Shown: positions 59,827 through 64,000 of the stretch, one piece after another
Layout: each line of letters starts with the position of its first letter
How positions within the stretch are numbered: the stretch's first letter is position 1
Notes under the pieces: model-generated
What the model saw: only the letters and a program-made list of their open reading frames with translations
The model's database searches: none
What the model was told of the DNA's origin: nothing
Translations under genes and position numbers: made by a program
Assembly: GCF_029851875.1 (NCBI RefSeq)
Contig: NZ_JARKVC010000023.1
Coordinates: forward strand, 62,001 to 126,000
Direction: 5' to 3'
DNA from: Actinomyces sp.
GTDB lineage: Bacteria; Actinomycetota; Actinomycetes; Actinomycetales; Actinomycetaceae
DNA: 64,000 nucleotides

Positions 59827-59963
59827 TGACCTCGCGGACCAGATCCGCTCGGAACGAGTAGAACCTTAGCCCATGACGGCCTCGCACCAAAAATCCTGGG
59901 ACGGTGACCCCGCTCACCGCCCTGCTTGCCGCAGACGGACGCTGACGGAGGCCTCAGCCTGCG
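59827..59963. other. Promoter region of tRNA-Pro and tail of the MoeB-rhodanese gene
   Basis: 137 bases without a gene. The tRNA promoter must lie here; no confident consensus boxes were picked out. Confidence 0.3.
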
Positions 59964-61196
59964 CTACTGCCCCTCGTGCCAGGCGGCCATCCCGCCTGCC
60001 ACATTGGTGAGGTCTCCGGTGTAGCCGGCCTCCCGGAGCGCCTGGATCGCCCGTGCCGAGCGAATGCCCTTGGCGCACAGCACGAGGGTCGGCCGAGCCG
60101 GGTCAAGCTCGCTCACCCGCCCGACCACCTGCGCCAAGGGGATGTGCAGCGCGCCCGGGAAGGGGTCGAGGGCGACCTCGGCCGGCTCACGCACGTCGAG
60201 GAGCGTGAAGTCACGGCCGACGGCCTCGCCCTCGGCCAGGCGCACGCGCAGCCGCGCCGCGGTGATCTCCCCGACCGGTCCCTCCCCCACGACGGCGGCC
60301 TGATGGCCTGTGCCAGGCGGTGAGCAGAAGGCCTCGTAGTCGATGAGCTCGCGCACGCTCGGGCTCTCGCCGCACACCGGGCAGCCGGGGTTCTTGCGCA
60401 GCGTCAGCTCCGCGGTCGTGGCCTGCCAGGCGTTGACCATGAGCATCCGGCCAATCAGCGGCCTGGCGCCACCGACGATGAGCTTGAGCGCCTCCGTCGC
60501 CTGCATCGTGCCGATGACGCCCGGCATGACGCCCAGCACCCCGCCCTCGGCGCACGAGGGGACAGAGCCCGGCTCGGGCGGCGTGGGGTGGAGGCACCGG
60601 TAGCACGGGCCTCGCCGGGCGTCGAAGACGCTCACCTGGCCGTCGGAACGGAAGACGGCCCCGTGGACGAGCGGCAGACCCAGCATGACGCAGGCGTCGT
60701 TGACGAGGTAGCGCGTGGGGAAGTTGTCCGTCCCGTCCACGACCACGTCCCAGCCGCGCATGATTTCCAGGGCGTTGTCGCTGCGCAGCAGGGTCTTGTA
60801 GGCCACGACCTCCACGTCAGGGTTGAGCCCGGCCACCGCCTGACGGGCAGAGTCCACCTTGTGCCGCCCCACCCCGGCCGTGGTGTGCAGCACCTGGCGC
60901 TGGAGGTTGGAGAGCTCCACGACGTCGTCGTCCACGATGCCGAGGCACCCCACACCCGCGGCCGCCAGGTAGAGGGCTGCGGGTGAGCCCAGGGCCCCGG
61001 CACCGACGAGCAGGACCCGGGCGGCCCGGATGCGCTGCTGGCCCAGGACCCCGACCTCGGGGACCAGGGCGTTGCGTGAGTACCGGAGCCTGTCCGCAGC
61101 CGTGAGCGGTCGCAGCCGACCGTCGGGGATGACGGGTTCCCCGAGGTCGGCTGCGGTGCGGCTCGCGGCCGCGACGGACTGTGACGGGGCCGTCAC
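59964..61196 (-). CDS. moeZ: MoeB/ThiF-type adenylyltransferase with C-terminal rhodanese domain (MoeZ type)
   Basis: 410 residues. The N-terminal E1-like domain adenylates sulfur-carrier proteins for molybdopterin, thiamine or cysteine synthesis: [18 protein letters not shown] near residue 60, NLQRQVLHT near 97, and zinc-binding CYRC and CPVC pairs (about 210 and 282). The C-terminal rhodanese domain has the active Cys374 in [10 protein letters not shown]. This is the MoeZ/MoeBR architecture of mycobacteria. GTG start at 61196 overlaps the pgi stop codon (GTGA), so it is translated from the pgi message. Confidence 0.92.
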   Translation of the reverse strand: MTAPSQSVAAASRTAADLGEPVIPDGRLRPLTAADRLRYSRNALVPEVGVLGQQRIRAARVLLVGAGALGSPAALYLAAAGVGCLGIVDDDVVELSNLQRQVLHTTAGVGRHKVDSARQAVAGLNPDVEVVAYKTLLRSDNALEIMRGWDVVVDGTDNFPTRYLVNDACVMLGLPLVHGAVFRSDGQVSVFDARRGPCYRCLHPTPPEPGSVPSCAEGGVLGVMPGVIGTMQATEALKLIVGGARPLIGRMLMVNAWQATTAELTLRKNPGCPVCGESPSVRELIDYEAFCSPPGTGHQAAVVGEGPVGEITAARLRVRLAEGEAVGRDFTLLDVREPAEVALDPFPGALHIPLAQVVGRVSELDPARPTLVLCAKGIRSARAIQALREAGYTGDLTNVAGGMAAWHEGQ

Positions 61197-62854
61197 GCGT
61201 CGCGTCGCTCGGCGCGGTAGCGCTCAATGAGCTGGCGCGTCGAGGCGTCCTGGGCGGCCAGGGCCTGCTCGTCACCGGCCACGGCCGGGGCGATCTCGAG
61301 GGCGAGCTTCTTGCCCAGCTCCACGCCCCACTGGTCGAAGGAGTCAATGCCCCACACGATGCCCTCGGTGAAGGTGATGTGCTCGTACAGCGCGATGAGC
61401 TGCCCCACGACCGAGGGGGTGAGCGCCGGGGCGAGGATGGAGGTCGTCGGACGGTTCCCGCTGAAGACACGAGCCGGCACGATCGCCTCAGGCGTGCCCT
61501 CGGCGCGGACCTCCTCAGCCGTCTTGCCAAAGGCGAGTGCGGCTGTCTGGGCCAGGTAGTTGGCCAGGAACAGCTCGTGAACGTCCGCCTCCCCGTCCTT
61601 GGTGGGGTGGGCGGGGTTGGCCACGGCGATGAAGTCGGCCGGAATGAGCTCGGTCCCCTGGTGGATGAGCTGGTAGAAGGCGTGCTGGCCGTTGGTGCCC
61701 GGCTCTCCCCAGAAGACCTCCCCGGTCTGCGTGGTCACAGGGCTACCGTCCCAGCGCACGGACTTACCGTTGGACTCCATCGTCAGCTGCTGGAGGTAGG
61801 CGGGGAAGCGGTGCAGGTACTGGGCATAGGGCAGCACGGCGTGCGTGGCCGCCTTGAAGAAGTTGCGGTACCACACGTTGAGCAGTCCCATGAGCATGGG
61901 GACGTTCTCAGCCGGCGCCTTGGTGGCGAAGTGCTCGTCCACCGTGTGGAAGCCGTCCAGGAGCTCGGCAAAGGCCTCGGGGCCCACGGTCACGGCCAGG
62001 ACCGTGCCGACGGCGGAGTCCACCGAGTAGCGGCCACCCACCCAGCTCCAGAAGCCGAAGGCGTTGACCGGGTCGATACCGAAGGCCTCGACCTTGTCCA
62101 GGGCCGTGGAGACGGCCACGAAGTGCCTGGCGACGGCACCCTCGGCCGGGATCCCCCTGGCCTGGAGGGCAGCGAGGAACCAGTCACGGGCCATGCGCGC
62201 GTTGGTCAGGGTCTCCAGGGTCGTGAAGGTCTTGGAGGCGATGATGAACAGCGTCGTCTCCGGGTCGAGGTCCTTGACCTTCTCCGCGCAGTCGTTGGGG
62301 TCGATGTTGGAGATGAAGCGGGCGGACAGTCCCTCCTGGACGTAGGGCCTCAGCGCCTCGTAGACCATGACGGGGCCCAGGTCCGAGCCGCCGATACCGA
62401 TGTTGACGACCGTCTCGATGCGCTTGCCGGTCACCCCGGTCCACTCCCCCGAGCGCACCCGGCGGGCGAAGGCGTAGACCTTCTCCAGCGTCGCGTGGAC
62501 GTCGGCGACGACGTCCTGGCCGTCCACGGTCAGCGAGTCGGTCGCCGGACGGCGCAGGGCGGTGTGCAGCACCGCACGGTCCTCGGTGACGTTGATGTGC
62601 TCGCCGGCGTACATGGCGTCACGTCGACCGGGCACGTCCACCTGCTCCGCCAGCGCCACGAGGGCGTCACGGACCTCGTCGGTCAGGAGGTTCTTGGACA
62701 GGTCGACGAACAGGTCGCCCACCTCGTAGGAGAAGCGCTCAGCGCGAGCAGGGTCCGAGGCGAACCAGCTCCGCAGGTCGGGGCTCAGCTCCTCGTGGAG
62801 CTGAGTGAGAGTCGCCCAGGCGGGCGTGGTCGTGGCGTCAACAGGCTTGAGCAT
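61193..62854 (-). CDS. pgi: Glucose-6-phosphate isomerase
   Basis: 553 residues. Interconverts glucose 6-phosphate and fructose 6-phosphate. Pgi signatures: [15 protein letters not shown] near residue 148, the substrate segment near [21 protein letters not shown] (catalytic His, about residue 388), and the C-terminal Lys region [11 protein letters not shown]. The ATG at 62854 lies six bases after TAGACT, with no Shine-Dalgarno sequence, so it is likely leaderless. It joins zwf, gnd, opcA and pfkA as the central carbon genes of the window. Confidence 0.96.
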   Translation of the reverse strand: MLKPVDATTTPAWATLTQLHEELSPDLRSWFASDPARAERFSYEVGDLFVDLSKNLLTDEVRDALVALAEQVDVPGRRDAMYAGEHINVTEDRAVLHTALRRPATDSLTVDGQDVVADVHATLEKVYAFARRVRSGEWTGVTGKRIETVVNIGIGGSDLGPVMVYEALRPYVQEGLSARFISNIDPNDCAEKVKDLDPETTLFIIASKTFTTLETLTNARMARDWFLAALQARGIPAEGAVARHFVAVSTALDKVEAFGIDPVNAFGFWSWVGGRYSVDSAVGTVLAVTVGPEAFAELLDGFHTVDEHFATKAPAENVPMLMGLLNVWYRNFFKAATHAVLPYAQYLHRFPAYLQQLTMESNGKSVRWDGSPVTTQTGEVFWGEPGTNGQHAFYQLIHQGTELIPADFIAVANPAHPTKDGEADVHELFLANYLAQTAALAFGKTAEEVRAEGTPEAIVPARVFSGNRPTTSILAPALTPSVVGQLIALYEHITFTEGIVWGIDSFDQWGVELGKKLALEIAPAVAGDEQALAAQDASTRQLIERYRAERRDA

Positions 62855-62860
62855 GGCCCC

Positions 62861-62866
62861 AGTCTA
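62861..62866 (-). promoter_or_regulatory. -10 element of pgi, leaderless type
   Basis: Minus-strand TAGACT, six bases before the ATG at 62854. It is the same hexamer and spacing as at dhaK. Confidence 0.55.
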
Positions 62867-62914
62867 GAGCCCGACGGCGTCTGCCTCACCTCTGCCCCGT
62901 GGCCGACCTGCCTC

Positions 62915-64000
62915 TCAGCGCTCGCGCCTGCGACGCTCACGCACCCGGACACCGATCTGGACCGGCGAGCCGACGAAGCCAAACTCCTCACGCAGACGTC
63001 GCTCGATGAAACGGCGGTAGCCAGCGTCGAGGAAGCCGGTGGTGAAGATGACGATGCGCGGCGGCGCGGTCTGCACCTGGGTGGCAAAGAGGATGCGAGG
63101 CTGCTTGCCCCCGCGCAGCGGGTGGGGTGTGGCCGCCTGGAGCTCACCGAGGAAGGCGTTGAGGCGGCCGGTGGGGACGCGGGTGGTCCAGCCCTCTAGC
63201 GCCGCGTCCAGGGCGCGCACGAGCCGGTTGGTGTGCCAGCCGGTGCGGGCGGCGAGGTTGATGTGGGGGGCCCAGGCCACGTGGGCCAGGTCGTGCTCGG
63301 TCTCCCAGGTGAGCATCCTCTGGCGCTCCTCGTCCACCAGGTCCCACTTGTTGTTGACCAGCACCAGAGCGCGTCCGGCGTCCACCACCTGCTGGATGAC
63401 GCGTACGTCCTGCTCGCTGACAGGCTCCGAGGCGTCCAGGAGCACGACGGCGACCTCGGCCTTCTCGATGGCGCCCTGGGTGCGCAGCACGGCGTAGTAG
63501 TCCGCGCCCCGCGACTGCTTGACACGGCGGCGGATGCCAGCGGTGTCAATGAACAGCCACTGGCGCCCGTCGAGCTCGATGATCTCGTCCACAGGGTCAC
63601 GGGTGGTGCCGGCCAGCTCGTTGACGACCACGCGCTGGGAGCCGGCGATGGAGTTGAGCAGGCTCGACTTGCCGACGTTGGGGCGGCCCACCAGAGCCAC
63701 TCGGTTCAGGCTGCCCTGCTCCGGTGAGGGGCCGGCGACCGCCGAGACCTCAGGCAGGATCGCCATGGCGGCATCGAGCACCTCACCCGAGCCGCGCCCG
63801 TGGAGAGCAGAGACCGGGTAGGGCTCACCGAGCCCTAGGTTCCACAGCGCGGCGGCGTCACCCTCCTGGGCCGCCGAGTCGACCTTGTTGGCGGCCAGCA
63901 GGACCGGCTTGCCCGAGCGACGCAGCATCTTGACCACGCTGGCGTCGGTCGCCGTGATGCCGACCTGCGCGTCGACGACGAGGATGACGGCGTCGGCCAG
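62915..64000 (-). CDS. der: GTPase Der (EngA), 5' end outside window
   Basis: 361 residues are visible; the frame is open to the window end, so the start lies beyond 64000. Der has two GTPase domains and acts in 50S subunit assembly. The end of the first domain ([10 protein letters not shown]) and the complete second domain are visible: G1 [14 protein letters not shown]3 DTAGIRRR, G4 NNKWD, then the KH-like domain ([19 protein letters not shown]) and a basic C-terminus. Confidence 0.95.
   Translation of the reverse strand: MADAVILVVDAQVGITATDASVVKMLRRSGKPVLLAANKVDSAAQEGDAAALWNLGLGEPYPVSALHGRGSGEVLDAAMAILPEVSAVAGPSPEQGSLNRVALVGRPNVGKSSLLNSIAGSQRVVVNELAGTTRDPVDEIIELDGRQWLFIDTAGIRRRVKQSRGADYYAVLRTQGAIEKAEVAVVLLDASEPVSEQDVRVIQQVVDAGRALVLVNNKWDLVDEERQRMLTWETEHDLAHVAWAPHINLAARTGWHTNRLVRALDAALEGWTTRVPTGRLNAFLGELQAATPHPLRGGKQPRILFATQVQTAPPRIVIFTTGFLDAGYRRFIERRLREEFGFVGSPVQIGVRVRERRRRER

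Overview
The window is about 70% GC and densely packed with genes. It looks like a chromosomal segment of an Actinomyces-type bacterium (Actinomycetota, probably Actinomycetaceae). Lineage markers are a single-chain type I fatty acid synthase, RbpA, PafB/PafC, GarA with its two MerR-type neighbours, OpcA, Lnt beside polyprenol-phosphate-mannose synthase, and hisE-hisG. A sucrose PTS, a PTS-dependent dihydroxyacetone kinase and the glycolytic and pentose-phosphate genes suggest a sugar-fermenting host-associated organism; the genus is inferred.

Layout. 1-7947: 3' part of fas, then dhaKLM and acpS. 8072-11746: putP, then an FMN riboswitch ahead of a two-gene ABC importer (permease plus Tat lipoprotein) that is probably for riboflavin. 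11743-18440: hisG and hisE, a DUF3866 gene, divergent pafBC, tatA, tatC and a lipid kinase. 18496-26286: HelY-like helicase, DUF808 membrane protein, lnt, ppm1, convergent rbpA, and an atypical phosphofructokinase. 26335-33737: UvrA-like ATPase and a sucrose locus (LacI regulator, EIIBCA, GH32 sucrase). 33776-39722: PiT phosphate transporter with a small membrane protein, an Hsp70-like protein, and the MerR / DUF151 / MerR / garA cluster. 39835-46826: gnd-pepN divergent from zwf-opcA. 46891-53493: anchored HNH nuclease, S4 protein, HAD phosphatase, aldo/keto reductase coupled to a solitary adenine methylase, MFS exporter and an HTH regulator. 59964-64000: pgi coupled to a MoeB-rhodanese protein, and der.

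The accessory part is a 5.75 kb island at 54004-59752. A tRNA-Pro(GGG) gene lies on its right, and an exact 34-bp copy of the tRNA 3' part plus a related terminator lies on its left, the signature of site-specific integration into a tRNA gene. It holds an abortive-infection toxin-antitoxin pair (AbiEi/AbiEii), a decayed IS3-family element, a broken fic gene, and a three-gene HigB-HigA-SecB-like toxin-antitoxin-chaperone system resembling Rv1955-Rv1956-Rv1957 of M. tuberculosis. I see no integrase.

A theme across the window is leaderless expression. At least eleven genes have a TAnnnT -10 hexamer exactly six bases before the start codon and three more have it seven bases before. In one place a 10-bp palindrome supplies the -10 hexamer to two divergent genes. 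The same spacing marks the start of a VOC-family relic whose start codon is now GTA.
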